A stretch of DNA of 18,338 nucleotides from Streptosporangiaceae bacterium (GTDB taxonomy: Bacteria; Actinomycetota; Actinomycetes; Streptosporangiales; Streptosporangiaceae), in assembly GCA_030043395.1 (NCBI GenBank), contig JASHXW010000373.1, positions 1-18,338 on the forward strand, read 5' to 3'. The notes beneath the pieces were generated by a model. The model saw only the letters and a program-made list of their open reading frames with translations. It had not been told where the DNA came from and searched no databases. The position numbers and the translations under genes were made by a program. Shown here piece by piece: positions 6,018-13,100 of this stretch. The first letter of the stretch is position 1. Every line of letters starts with the position of its first letter.

Positions 6018-6023
6018 GGGAGC

Positions 6024-7010
6024 ATGGGAGCCGCGGTCGCACAGGTCATGCCGCTGCCGGTCCCGCCGGGGGATCTCGACGAGCTGGCGCACGCCGCCAG
6101 CTTGCCCCATCTCGAACTGGCCGAGCGCTCTGGCGATCGCCAGCCCGAACCCGGCCATCTCCCACCTGGGGCTGGCACCCGGCGAGACGGGCTGGCTGAC
6201 CTGCTCGCAGTGGGTACCGTTCGCTCGGGCGGTGAGGTCGGCGCGGGCAGTGGCGTGCTCTCTGACGCGGACCTGCTCCCTGTGCTTCCTGCCCTGCGTG
6301 ACCTCCTGCCTCATGCAGCGCTCCAGCGCGGGTCGGTGGTAGCGGCCGACGGGTGGAGCTTGCTGTGCCTGGCGCTCGCTGCCGGGCCCGCGGCCTCAGG
6401 TGCGTGGTGCGCGGCGGCAGGGATACCTGACCTCGGCGTGGCCGCGGCGGCCGACGCCGGGCTGGATCTCGCCCGGCTGCTGCTGATCCCCGACCTGGGC
6501 ACGAACTGGCCGTCAGCAGCCGTGTCCCTCCTCGACGGCTGTGACCTGGTCCTGCTCCGCCCGCCTGAGCGGGCGCCCGCCCAAGTACGGCGCAAGCTAG
6601 AGGCCGCGGTGCGACGGCATCAGGCGGTGCTGATCGTCGTGGGGGACTGGGACGGGGCGCAGGTCAGGCTCCGGATTGCGGACCAGGAGTGGACCGGGGT
6701 CGGCTCTGGGCACGGGCGGTTGCGCGGACGCCGGGTTCAGGTGGTGGCGGACGGGCGTGGCAGCTGGTCACGATCGCGAGCGCGCTGGCTGTGGCTACCA
6801 GGCCCCGACGGCGCAGTCGCTCTGGCGACCGAAGACGCCGTGTTGACGCAAGACGCCCTGCCAACGCAAGACGCCCTGCTAACGCAAGACGCCCTGCCAA
6901 CGCAAGACGCCCTGCCAACCGGAAGCGCGCCGGCTGAAGGTGCGCCGGGCAAGGCGGACGGCTTCCATCCGGATCCAGAGTCGGGCTGGCTGGAGTCGAG
7001 TACTGGATGA
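6024..7010 (+). CDS. imuA': ImuA'-like SOS mutagenesis accessory protein
   Basis: The 328-residue protein is the RecA-fold-derived accessory partner of ImuB in the actinobacterial translesion synthesis cassette. Support comes from the LexA box immediately upstream, the overlap with imuB (ATGA at 7007-7010) and a degenerate RecA-like core. That core shows VVAADGWSLLCLALAAGP (105-122) where a P-loop would be, LARLLLIPD at 149-157, and LLDGCDLVLLRPP at 169-181. No Walker A motif is present, as in mycobacterial ImuA'. ATG 6024 was chosen since the promoter and LexA box lie just upstream. The frame is open back to 5868 but that part reads as non-coding. Residues 271-300 are five hexapeptide repeats near DALPTQ, an odd hydrophilic tail. 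Confidence 0.75.
   Translation: MGAAVAQVMPLPVPPGDLDELAHAASLPHLELAERSGDRQPEPGHLPPGAGTRRDGLADLLAVGTVRSGGEVGAGSGVLSDADLLPVLPALRDLLPHAALQRGSVVAADGWSLLCLALAAGPAASGAWCAAAGIPDLGVAAAADAGLDLARLLLIPDLGTNWPSAAVSLLDGCDLVLLRPPERAPAQVRRKLEAAVRRHQAVLIVVGDWDGAQVRLRIADQEWTGVGSGHGRLRGRRVQVVADGRGSWSRSRARWLWLPGPDGAVALATEDAVLTQDALPTQDALLTQDALPTQDALPTGSAPAEGAPGKADGFHPDPESGWLESSTG
6834..6923. repeat. 18-bp in-frame tandem repeat, 5 copies, in imuA'
   Basis: Five head-to-tail 18-bp units with consensus GACGCCCTGCCAACGCAA encode DAVLTQ, DALPTQ, DALLTQ, DALPTQ and DALPTG. The near identity at DNA level indicates recent expansion. The count may vary between strains without breaking the frame. Confidence 0.95.
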
Positions 7011-8563
7011 CCGGCTACAGGAACGGGTCGCCTCAGCGGGGTGATCCTGCGGAGCACCATCGTCAGCGCCGGGTGGCTGCCGTCCGGTGCCCCGCTTGGC
7101 CCACGCCAGGGCAGCCGGCCGCTGGCCAGCCGTCGCCTGGCCAGAAATTCGCGGGTTACGACTCAGCAGACCAGGCGAGCGGGCCGGAGGCCCGGGCATT
7201 CGAGCAGGTGGTTAGCGCGGTGCAGGAGTTCTGCCCGCGGATCGAGGTACTGCGGCCCGGCATCTGCGCTTTCGGTGCCCGTGGTCCCGCCAGGTACTTC
7301 GGCGGCGAACAGGAACTGGCGAAGAAGATCGTCAACGCGGTGACCGGCCTTGGATTCGACTGCGGAGTAGGCGTCGCGGACGGGTTGTTCGCCGCGCTGC
7401 TGGCTTCCAGGGACAGCCAGGCAGGCGATAGCCGGATGCCGGTCAGGATCATTCCGCCCGACGGGACGTCGGCCTATCTTGCGCCGCGCTCCGTCACCGT
7501 CCTCGGCGAGCCCGACTTGGCGGACCTGCTCGTCAGGCTGGGGATCAGGACACTGGGGGAGTTTGCCGCCTTGCCGGCTGCCGAGGCTGGGAACAGGTTC
7601 GGCGCGCAGGGGCGAGTCGCGCACCGGCTGGCACGAGGACTCGACCCGCGTCCGCTGGCCGCGCGTCCGCCGTCGGCGGACCTGTCCGTCCAGCTTGAGT
7701 TCGACCCTCCGGCCGATCAGTCGGAGCGAGTTGCGTTCGCCGCTAAGTCACTGGCCGGGCAGATGCACGCTCAGCTCGCCGCAGTGGGTTTGGGTTGCGT
7801 GCGCCTTGAAGTTCAAGTGATCTGCGATGACGGCCAGGAGATCACCCGGCTGTGGCGGCACGACGGGCTGTTGTCCGAGCTCGCCGTGGCTGAGCGGGTG
7901 CGCTGGCAGCTCGACGGCTGGCGAGCTGGCCGAACCGGTGATGCCGCTCACGGGGGAGTGCACCCCGACGAGGGAGTCCAGGCAGGCGGGATCAGCTTGT
8001 TGCGGCTGATCCCCGACCAGCTTGTGCACGACCAGGGCCGCCAGCTCGGCCTGTGGGGCGATGCCGTGGTCAGCGACAGGGTGGCGCGGGCGGCGATCAG
8101 GGTTCAGGCGATGCTTGGCCATGACGCGGTGCGGCAGCCGGTCCGGGTGGGTGGCCGCAATCCGTCTGATCAGATGCTGCAGGTGCCGTTCGGTGACACC
8201 GCGGACGGGGACGGCTGGACCGACCGACCCGTCGACCGGCCCTGGCCTGGGAGGATCCCTCCGCCAGCCCCGGCCACGGTCTACCCGACCCCGCGACCTG
8301 CCAGGGTCACGGACAGCTCAGGCGTCCCAGTCACGGTCACCGGTCGCGGCCAGGTGTCCGCCGAGCCGGCGAGGCTGTCCGTCGCCGGCGGCCGGCAGCT
8401 GGCCATCACAGCCTGGACCGGGCCGTGGCCGGTCACCGAGCGCTGGTGGGATCCAGAGCACGCCTGCCGCAAAGCCAGGTTCCAGCTGGTCACCATCGAC
8501 GGCAGTGCCTGGCTCGGGATCGTCGTGGACGGCCAGTGGCTGATCGAGGCCAGCTACGACTGA
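7007..8563 (+). CDS. imuB: ImuB-like Y-family polymerase homologue, N-terminally reduced
   Basis: The 518-residue protein is the adaptor of damage-induced mutagenesis, a catalytically inactive Y-family polymerase relative that in mycobacteria bridges the beta clamp, ImuA' and DnaE2. Visible are RRVAAVRCPAWP at 21-32 (the usual first strand), EARAFEQVVSAV to ARGPARYFGGE at 61-101, the helix-hairpin-helix LVRLGIRTLGEFAALPAAE at 175-193 followed by GRVAHRLARGLDPRPL, the little finger from about 226, and the typical end RFQLVTIDG...WLIEASYD. Between residues 32 and 61 about 35-40 residues of the family's N-terminal region are missing, replaced by a Gly/Pro/Gln-rich stretch. Start ATG 7007 overlaps the imuA' stop. 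No dnaE2 follows. Confidence 0.85.
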   Translation: MTGYRNGSPQRGDPAEHHRQRRVAAVRCPAWPTPGQPAAGQPSPGQKFAGYDSADQASGPEARAFEQVVSAVQEFCPRIEVLRPGICAFGARGPARYFGGEQELAKKIVNAVTGLGFDCGVGVADGLFAALLASRDSQAGDSRMPVRIIPPDGTSAYLAPRSVTVLGEPDLADLLVRLGIRTLGEFAALPAAEAGNRFGAQGRVAHRLARGLDPRPLAARPPSADLSVQLEFDPPADQSERVAFAAKSLAGQMHAQLAAVGLGCVRLEVQVICDDGQEITRLWRHDGLLSELAVAERVRWQLDGWRAGRTGDAAHGGVHPDEGVQAGGISLLRLIPDQLVHDQGRQLGLWGDAVVSDRVARAAIRVQAMLGHDAVRQPVRVGGRNPSDQMLQVPFGDTADGDGWTDRPVDRPWPGRIPPPAPATVYPTPRPARVTDSSGVPVTVTGRGQVSAEPARLSVAGGRQLAITAWTGPWPVTERWWDPEHACRKARFQLVTIDGSAWLGIVVDGQWLIEASYD

Positions 8564-8575
8564 CTGCAGCATGAG

Positions 8576-8606
8576 GCGCCGGGGCAGTCGCCGGGGCACT
8601 CGGCGC
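8576..8606. terminator. Hairpin between convergent imuB and YciI genes
   Basis: GCGCCG (8576-8581) pairs with CGGCGC (8601-8606). The loop contains a 12-bp near-exact tandem repeat (CGCCGGGGCAGT at 8577-8588, CGCCGGGGCACT at 8589-8600). The position between two gene ends fits a bidirectional terminator. The stem is short. Confidence 0.35.
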
Positions 8607-8944
8607 TACGGCAGCGAAACGGCGCGGCCAGGGTGGATCATCGTTCCTGGGCGGCAGTACCAGGTCATGATCTCAACTTCCAGCCGCCCGGCCACGACGG
8701 CCGGATCCGTTTCGGCAAGTTCTCGCGACTGAGCCAGCGAACCAGTCCGGTAGAACGTCAGCCCGCGCAAGGACTGGTCCGGCTGATCGGCGACCGGGCC
8801 GTTGGTCACGACCTCGCCACTCGCGCGGAGCCTGGCGTGAAAAGCCAGATGCTCTTCCTGTATGCGCTCAAGGACATCGTCCGGATAGTCCGGCGCGTTC
8901 TCAGGCGTACGCAACAGCACCAGTTCGTATGCTTCAAGATCCAC
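8606..8944 (-). CDS. YciI-family (YCII-related domain) protein
   Basis: The 112-residue protein is a small ferredoxin-like alpha/beta fold of the YCII family. It shows the N-terminal strand YELVLLR (6-12), the family histidine in EEHLAFHARLRASGEVVTNGP (H32), the strand LRGLTFYRTG, and the conserved DPAVVAGRLEVEIMTWY at 80-96. Some family members are decarboxylase-like or dehydratase-like enzymes, but most have no assigned reaction. The start is GTG 8944. There is no ribosome binding site, but GATAAT (8950-8955 on the opposite strand) lies 5 nt upstream, so a leaderless message is plausible. It follows the reductase fusion on the same strand after 96 bases. Confidence 0.8.
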   Translation of the reverse strand: MDLEAYELVLLRTPENAPDYPDDVLERIQEEHLAFHARLRASGEVVTNGPVADQPDQSLRGLTFYRTGSLAQSRELAETDPAVVAGRLEVEIMTWYCRPGTMIHPGRAVSLP

Positions 8945-9040
8945 AGGCCATTATCAGCACTGCCATCATCATCATTGCCATGATCCGGCGAGCCCTGGCG
9001 CGGGCGTCGTCCGGCGCGCGCTTGCCTTGCGGCGACGAGG

Positions 9041-10258
9041 TCAGGCGTTGACCTCGACTCGGCTGAGGTGGTGGCGGGACTGGAGCTCCCCGCGAATAGC
9101 CAGGAGCGCGGCTACGCCTTCGCCCACGGCCGACGCAAGCTGCTTGGTCGAGCCAGACCGCACGTCTCCGGCAGCGAACAGGCCGGGTACAGAGCAGCGG
9201 TAGGCCAGATCGGTTGTCAGGAATCCCCACTGGTCACGCTCGACGTCCGCGCCGAGGAAGGCCGAGTTCGGATCCAGCCCGATGAACACGAACACTGCCG
9301 CGGGATTCCAGGAAAACTGCTCGCCGCTGGCATTATCGCGGGCGAGCACCTCGCTTACGCTGCCCTTGCCGCGCAGCTCTTCGACGCGCACGTTGGTCCG
9401 CACGTCGAAGCGCGGGTCGGCGCGCACTTTGTCCTGCAGGAGCGCCGAGGCGGTCAGTTCCGGTCCGCGCTGCGCAATCCGCACTCGCTTGGCGAACTGC
9501 GACAGGAACAGCCCCTCCTCAAGAGCGGAGTTGCCTCCGCCCACGACCAGGACCTCGTCGGCTCCCTTGTAGAACGGGCCGTCGCAGGTGGCGCAGAAGT
9601 GCACGCCCGCCCCGATCAGCTCGTCCTCGCCAGGGATGCCCAGCCGGCGGTAGGTCGAGCCCGTGGCGACCAGGACTGCGTGCGCGGCGAGCTCCTGCCC
9701 GCTCGCCAGGTGCACCGACAGGTCGCCTTCCTCGGCCTGGTCGGGATGGACGCTCTCCACGCGGGCGCCGCCTACCAGTTCCACGCCGTAGCGACGTGAC
9801 TGGGCGACGAACCGGTCGGTGAGCTCCCTGCCGCTGATCCCCTCGGGGAAGCCCGGGTAGTTGTCGATTCGATCGCTGACCCCCGCGTTGCCGCCTAGCC
9901 CGCCGGAGTCGATCACCACTGAATCGATGCCCTCACGGGCGGCGTACATCGAGGCGGCCAGTCCGGCCGGCCCGCCGCCGACGATGACCAGGTCGTAGCA
10001 GTCGCGTTCGGCCCGGACGGCGATTCCTAGCCGAGTTGCCAGTTCCTCGTCGGACGGCGCGATCGCGGTCGAACCATCGCTGAACACCACTGTCGGGATA
10101 GTCCGCCCGCCATGCTGGATTTCCTGGACCTTGGCGAGCCCCTCGGCGTCCTGATCGATGTCGATCCAGTTGTAGGCGACTCGGTGCGAGCTCAGGAACG
10201 CCTTGGCGTTCTTGCACGACGGGCACCACGGGGCTCCGTATACGGTCACATCCGCCAT
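9041..10258 (-). CDS. Mycoredoxin/glutaredoxin-thioredoxin reductase fusion flavoprotein
   Basis: This 405-residue protein joins two redox modules. Residues 1-78 resemble mycoredoxin/NrdH-type glutaredoxins: VTVYGAPWCPSC with the CxxC at C12/C15, and TIPTVVFSDGS at 53-63. Residues 88-395 are a thioredoxin-reductase-like flavoprotein with the FAD site VGGGPAG (93-99), the redox pair C222-A-T-C225, the pyridine-nucleotide site VVGGGNSALE (238-247) and the second FAD motif FAAGDV (361-366). It could carry electrons from a reductant through FAD and CATC to the N-terminal CPSC. The NADPH-selecting HRR...R segment is altered to QRG...T at 263-269, so NADPH use is uncertain. ATG 10258 has AGGA about 9 nt upstream. 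Confidence 0.88.
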   Translation of the reverse strand: MADVTVYGAPWCPSCKNAKAFLSSHRVAYNWIDIDQDAEGLAKVQEIQHGGRTIPTVVFSDGSTAIAPSDEELATRLGIAVRAERDCYDLVIVGGGPAGLAASMYAAREGIDSVVIDSGGLGGNAGVSDRIDNYPGFPEGISGRELTDRFVAQSRRYGVELVGGARVESVHPDQAEEGDLSVHLASGQELAAHAVLVATGSTYRRLGIPGEDELIGAGVHFCATCDGPFYKGADEVLVVGGGNSALEEGLFLSQFAKRVRIAQRGPELTASALLQDKVRADPRFDVRTNVRVEELRGKGSVSEVLARDNASGEQFSWNPAAVFVFIGLDPNSAFLGADVERDQWGFLTTDLAYRCSVPGLFAAGDVRSGSTKQLASAVGEGVAALLAIRGELQSRHHLSRVEVNA

Positions 10259-10299
10259 ATCCGAGATCCTGCCAGAGAGCGGACTGCCATGACTGAACG

Positions 10300-10315
10300 C
10301 GGCGCAAAAGCGCCG
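10300..10315 (-). terminator. Short hairpin downstream of the SRPBCC gene
   Basis: CGGCGC-AAAA-GCGCCG (10300-10315) is a perfect 6-bp stem with a tetraloop, on the downstream side of the ArsR-SRPBCC operon and upstream of the reductase start. It may terminate the operon together with 10321-10350, or lie in the leader of the reductase gene. Confidence 0.35.
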
Positions 10316-10320
10316 GTTCC

Positions 10321-10350
10321 GGCCCGGCGACGCAGAGCTACCGCCGGGCC
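10321..10350 (-). terminator. Hairpin terminator after the ArsR-SRPBCC operon
   Basis: GGCCCGGCG (10321-10329) and CGCCGGGCC (10342-10350) form a perfect 9-bp GC-rich stem with a 12-nt loop, 11 bases past the SRPBCC stop on the minus strand. There is no U tract, as is common in high-GC actinomycetes. Confidence 0.5.
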
Positions 10351-10361
10351 TGCGCTACCCA

Positions 10362-10850
10362 TCAGCCGGCAAGCAGCTCGTCAAGGCGTTCATAACCTTC
10401 GCGGACGCCAGCCTGCATTCCGCTTGCGACGAATGCGTCGCGCAGGGCGAAGGACTCGACGAGTGAGGTCGCTACGAGCCTTGTGCGGCCGTTGCCGAGG
10501 TCTTCCAGCACCAGCCGCTGCAGCGCCACGTCATCGGGCTGGCCCTCGAACGTGAATGTCTGGATCAGCAGGAACTCGGCGGGCCGCACTTCGTGGAAGC
10601 TGCCATGGAAGGCGTACTCGTCGCCTTCGTCGCTCACCTGCACGTAGCGGTAGGAGCCACCTGTACGGCAGTCGTAGTGGTCCATCCGCGTCGCGAGCCT
10701 GCGCGGCCCGAGCCACTGGGCTACGAGCTCGGGCTCGGTGTGCGCGCGGAAGACCTTCGCCGGCGGGGCGTCGAACTCCCGCGTGATCCGCGCGAGCGGA
10801 ACGTGGGGATCGAGCATGAACTCGGTCTCGCGGGTTTCTGTCCTGCTCAT
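10362..10850 (-). CDS. SRPBCC / AHSA1-domain protein
   Basis: The 162-residue protein has the START-like SRPBCC fold of the AHSA1 (Aha1 C-terminal homology) family: ITREFDAPPAKVFRAHTEPELVAQWLGP at 22-49, then GGSYRYV, FHGSFHEVRPAEFLLIQTFTFEG, and the closing helix YERLDELLAG. The fold forms a hydrophobic cavity, and the ligand is unknown. It is translationally coupled to the ArsR gene: ATG 10850 overlaps the ArsR TGA (ATGA), with an AGGAGG ribosome binding site lying inside the ArsR 3' end. ArsR-AHSA1 pairs are widespread in actinobacteria and are usually autoregulated from a palindromic operator in front of the ArsR gene. Confidence 0.88.
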   Translation of the reverse strand: MSRTETRETEFMLDPHVPLARITREFDAPPAKVFRAHTEPELVAQWLGPRRLATRMDHYDCRTGGSYRYVQVSDEGDEYAFHGSFHEVRPAEFLLIQTFTFEGQPDDVALQRLVLEDLGNGRTRLVATSLVESFALRDAFVASGMQAGVREGYERLDELLAG

Positions 10851-11203
10851 TGCGATCCTCCTTCGGGACGTGCGGGCTCGTCGTCTGGCAGTGCCTCAAG
10901 CAGCTCGTCGAGGCGGCGGTAACGTTCCTCTGCCTGCCGGCGGTAGCGCTCGATCCACTTGGTCATCAGGTCGAACACGTCCGCCTCCAGGTGCACCGGC
11001 CGCCGCTGGGCATCCCTGCTGCGACTGACCAGGCCAGCGTCATGCAGGACCTTCAGGTGCTTGGAGACGGCTTGGACCGTCACGTCGTATGGCTGGGCGA
11101 GCTCGTTGACGGTCGCGTCCCTGATCGCCAGCCTGGCGACGATGTCCCTGCGAGTCGGGTCAGCCAAGGCGGCGAACACCCTGGAGAGCTGATCGGCTGC
11201 CAT
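10847..11203 (-). CDS. ArsR-family transcriptional regulator
   Basis: The 118-residue protein is a winged-helix repressor of the type paired with AHSA1 proteins. It shows DQLSRVFAALADPTRRDIVARL at 4-25, the recognition helix VTVQAVSKHLKVLHDAGLV at 41-59, the wing RSRDAQRRPVHLE at 61-73, and a helical tail WIERYRRQAEERYRRLDELLEAL. The metal-binding ELCVC motif of arsenic sensors is absent, so it is not an arsenite regulator. The start is ATG 11203 with a GGGG stretch close upstream. It is first gene of a two-gene operon with the SRPBCC gene, with two operator-like repeats at 11220-11279 flanking its promoter, and divergent from the alditol oxidase gene. Confidence 0.9.
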   Translation of the reverse strand: MAADQLSRVFAALADPTRRDIVARLAIRDATVNELAQPYDVTVQAVSKHLKVLHDAGLVSRSRDAQRRPVHLEADVFDLMTKWIERYRRQAEERYRRLDELLEALPDDEPARPEGGSQ

Positions 11204-11219
11204 AACCCCTGTCCTGTTG

Positions 11220-11279
11220 TCAACTACTCGGTTGAATGCAAGCTAGTCTTGAACTCCGAGGTTTGTCAACCGATTGGTT
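11220..11279 (-). promoter_or_regulatory. Autoregulatory promoter/operator of the ArsR-SRPBCC operon
   Basis: On the minus strand, TTGACA (11269-11264) and TAGCTT (11245-11240) form a promoter with an 18-bp spacer. AACC-GATT-GGTT (11268-11279) overlaps the -35, and TCAAC-TACTCG-GTTGA (11220-11235) lies just downstream of the -10. Two similar dyads bracketing the promoter fit repression by the ArsR dimer encoded next to it. Confidence 0.65.
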
Positions 11280-11370
11280 TAACAACTGTTCCGTGGTACT
11301 CGCTGACTCCAGGTCCACTCGGTCATCCACGTATTGCAGACCCGGCTGAAACGGTTCTTAGTGTTAAGCC

Positions 11371-12645
11371 ATGACCGTGCAGAGAGCCAACTGGGCAGGC
11401 AACGTCGTCTTCCGGGCGCGCCAGCTCCATCGGCCTGCCTCGGTGGCTGAGCTGCAACACCTGGTTGCCAGCAGTGCCCGAATCCGCGCTCTCGGCACCG
11501 CGCACTCGTTCAGCGAAGTCGCCGACACGCCGGGCGACCAGGTGTCGGTACGCGGCCTTCCTCGGCTCATCGAGCTGGACACCGCGCGGTCGGGGGTTCG
11601 GATCAGCGCTGGCCTGACCTATGCGGAACTGGCCCCACATCTGCAGGCCCACGGGTTCGCGCTGGCGAACATGGCCTCGCTGCCGCACATCAGCGTTGCC
11701 GGAGCTTGTTCCACTGGAACGCACGGATCGGGAAACACGATCGGGAACCTGGCCACGGCTGTTTCCGCGATCGAACTCGTTGCGGCGTCCGGTGACCTCG
11801 TCACCCTCAGCCGGGCCGACGAGCCGGACGAGTTCTGCGGTGCGGTCGTGGCGCTCGGTGCGCTTGGGGTCGCCGTCAGCCTGACGCTGGATGTTGTCCC
11901 GGCCTTCACGATCCGGCAGTACGTCTACGAGAATCTTCCGCGCGACCAGGTCGACGACAACCTGAACGAGATCTTCTCCGCCGGCTACAGCGTCAGCCTG
12001 TTCACCGACTGGGCAGGCCAGAGCCAGCCCGGTGCCCGAATCCGCCAGACTTGGCTGAAGAAGCAGGTCGCCGATCAGGACCCGGGCGATGCGGGGCCGC
12101 GGTGGCATGGCGGACGGCTGGCCGACGGCCCGTGCCACCCGGTACCTGGCATGCCCGCGGATTTCACCACCGCTCAGCTGGGCATTCCTGGTCCCTGGCA
12201 CGAGCGACTGCCGCACTTCCGGCCCGAGTTCACGCCGAGCGCTGGCGCCGAGCTTCAATCTGAGTACCTGCTCCCGCGGCACGTGGCGCGCGAAGCGATG
12301 AAGGCGATGGACCAGGTGAGCGACCGCCTCGCTCCGCTGGTCCAGATCTCGGAGATCCGGACAGTCGCCGCCGACGACCTGTGGCTGAGCCCGAGTTACC
12401 AGCGGGACACCGTCGCGATTCACTTCACCTGGATCGACGATGTCGCGGCTGTTACCAGCGCGCTGCCTTTGGTGGAACGTCAGCTCGCGCCGTTCGGAAC
12501 CCGGCCGCACTGGGGCAAGCTCTTCGCGATGAACCCAGACGTCATAGCCCGCCTTTACGAGCGCCTGCCGGACTTCGAGCGGCTACGGGCTCGGCTGGAT
12601 CCGGGTGGTAAGTTCCGCAACGACTTCACTGACGCGCTTGTGTAA
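11371..12645 (+). CDS. aldO: Alditol oxidase (FAD-dependent, VAO family)
   Basis: The 424-residue protein matches the alditol/xylitol oxidases, which oxidise the terminal hydroxyl of sugar alcohols with O2, giving the aldose and H2O2. The FAD-binding domain covers residues 1-180. It contains ALGTAHSFSE, where H45 corresponds to the histidine that carries covalent 8-alpha FAD in Streptomyces AldO, and GACSTGTHGSGN at 111-122. The substrate-site residues I recall from AldO (Ser106, Glu320, Arg322, His343, Lys375) all have counterparts at a constant +8 offset: S114, E328, R330, H351 and K383. Length also fits (AldO about 418). There is no clear ribosome binding site. TAGTGT (11359-11364) 6 nt before the ATG suggests a leaderless message. 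It is divergent from ArsR. Confidence 0.88.
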   Translation: MTVQRANWAGNVVFRARQLHRPASVAELQHLVASSARIRALGTAHSFSEVADTPGDQVSVRGLPRLIELDTARSGVRISAGLTYAELAPHLQAHGFALANMASLPHISVAGACSTGTHGSGNTIGNLATAVSAIELVAASGDLVTLSRADEPDEFCGAVVALGALGVAVSLTLDVVPAFTIRQYVYENLPRDQVDDNLNEIFSAGYSVSLFTDWAGQSQPGARIRQTWLKKQVADQDPGDAGPRWHGGRLADGPCHPVPGMPADFTTAQLGIPGPWHERLPHFRPEFTPSAGAELQSEYLLPRHVAREAMKAMDQVSDRLAPLVQISEIRTVAADDLWLSPSYQRDTVAIHFTWIDDVAAVTSALPLVERQLAPFGTRPHWGKLFAMNPDVIARLYERLPDFERLRARLDPGGKFRNDFTDALV

Positions 12646-12648
12646 GAG

Positions 12649-12698
12649 CGGGGCGTCGCTGTCGAGGAGGCTCGCCGCAAGGCCCCTCACAGCCCCGC
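12649..12698. terminator. Hairpin between convergent alditol oxidase and cysteine-pair protein genes
   Basis: GCGGGGC (12649-12655) is complementary over 7 bp to GCCCCGC (12692-12698), just inside the end of the minus-strand gene. A nearer partial partner, GCCCC, lies at 12682-12686. The location between two gene ends suggests bidirectional termination. The loop is long, so confidence is modest. Confidence 0.3.
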
Positions 12699-13016
12699 AA
12701 GTTGGTACAGCTCGTCGAGCACCTGCCGCGCGCTGTCGTCGTCGATGACCGTCGCATACCAATAGATCTCCGCGTCGCCGACGGCTATGTCGAACTGGAA
12801 GAACGGGCAGCAGGCGTGCTCACGCTGAGCCAGGTCACGGACCCACGTCTCGATCGCCGGCTCAGACCGCAGGCGGAACCTGATTCCGTCAGCCGTCCGC
12901 TCGCGGCTGATGAGCGCCTCGGCGAACAGGCGCCGGAACTCATCGATCCGGTCAGCGAGCAGTTCGGGCTGGCTGGCCAGACTGCAGGCCACCGGCGGAA
13001 CAGGGTGCGCGTGCAT
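12687..13016 (-). CDS. Small conserved-type protein with a Cys-Cys motif, target of the adjacent MerR
   Basis: The 109-residue protein has no function I can name. It has a hydrophilic helical middle (ELLADRIDEFRRLFAEALISRE) and ends in an alternating strand pattern. The notable part is REHACCPFFQFDI at 65-77, with adjacent cysteines C69-C70 beside H67. C11 and the N-terminal histidines H2 and H4 could also contribute to metal binding. ATG 13016 has GGGAG about 6 nt upstream. The frame is open further to 13085 but that would run through the promoter. Divergent pairing with a cysteine-bearing MerR regulator suggests a metal-binding or metal-trafficking protein. This is inference. Confidence 0.7.
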   Translation of the reverse strand: MHAHPVPPVACSLASQPELLADRIDEFRRLFAEALISRERTADGIRFRLRSEPAIETWVRDLAQREHACCPFFQFDIAVGDAEIYWYATVIDDDSARQVLDELYQLAGL

Positions 13017-13053
13017 CGTCGACTCCCATGTCAATCGCGGCCTAGTGCTGTCC

Positions 13054-13085
13054 AACGTAAAGTCTGGACCTAGGTTCAGAGTCAA
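13054..13085 (-). promoter_or_regulatory. MerR-type promoter with 20-bp spacer and operator dyad
   Basis: On the minus strand TTGACT (13085-13080) and TACGTT (13059-13054) are separated by 20 bp, the overlong spacing typical of promoters that MerR-family activators untwist. The dyad CTGGACCTAGGTTCAG (13064-13079), with one mismatched pair, sits inside the spacer. It reads into the 109-residue cysteine-pair gene, and the MerR gene diverges 16 bases away on the other side. Confidence 0.8.
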
Positions 13086-13100
13086 GACCTGGGAGCGGCC

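Noticed and set aside
5868..6023. Upstream extension of imuA' by 52 codons
   Set aside because: This stretch holds the promoter and LexA box, and its translation is Cys/Arg-rich and unlike ImuA'.
6834..6923. CRISPR-like array
   Set aside because: Units are contiguous 18-mers without spacers, in frame in a coding gene; a tandem repeat, not CRISPR.
8934..9230. Minus-strand open frame of 98 codons between the YciI and reductase genes
   Set aside because: It mostly overlaps the end of the reductase in another frame and has no recognisable features.
9068..9799. Plus-strand open frame of 243 codons opposite the reductase fusion
   Set aside because: It is antisense to the flavoprotein, with composition typical of a shadow frame.
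10847..11203. Arsenic-responsive ArsR
   Set aside because: No metal-binding cysteine motif in the recognition helix region; it is the AHSA1-linked type.
11323..12510. Long minus-strand open frame (395 codons) opposite the alditol oxidase
   Set aside because: It is composition-biased and antisense to a protein with all expected active-site residues; no ribosome binding site or homology seen.
13017..13085. Upstream extension of the cysteine-pair protein by 23 codons
   Set aside because: It would place the MerR-type promoter and operator inside the coding sequence; a good ribosome binding site precedes ATG 13016.
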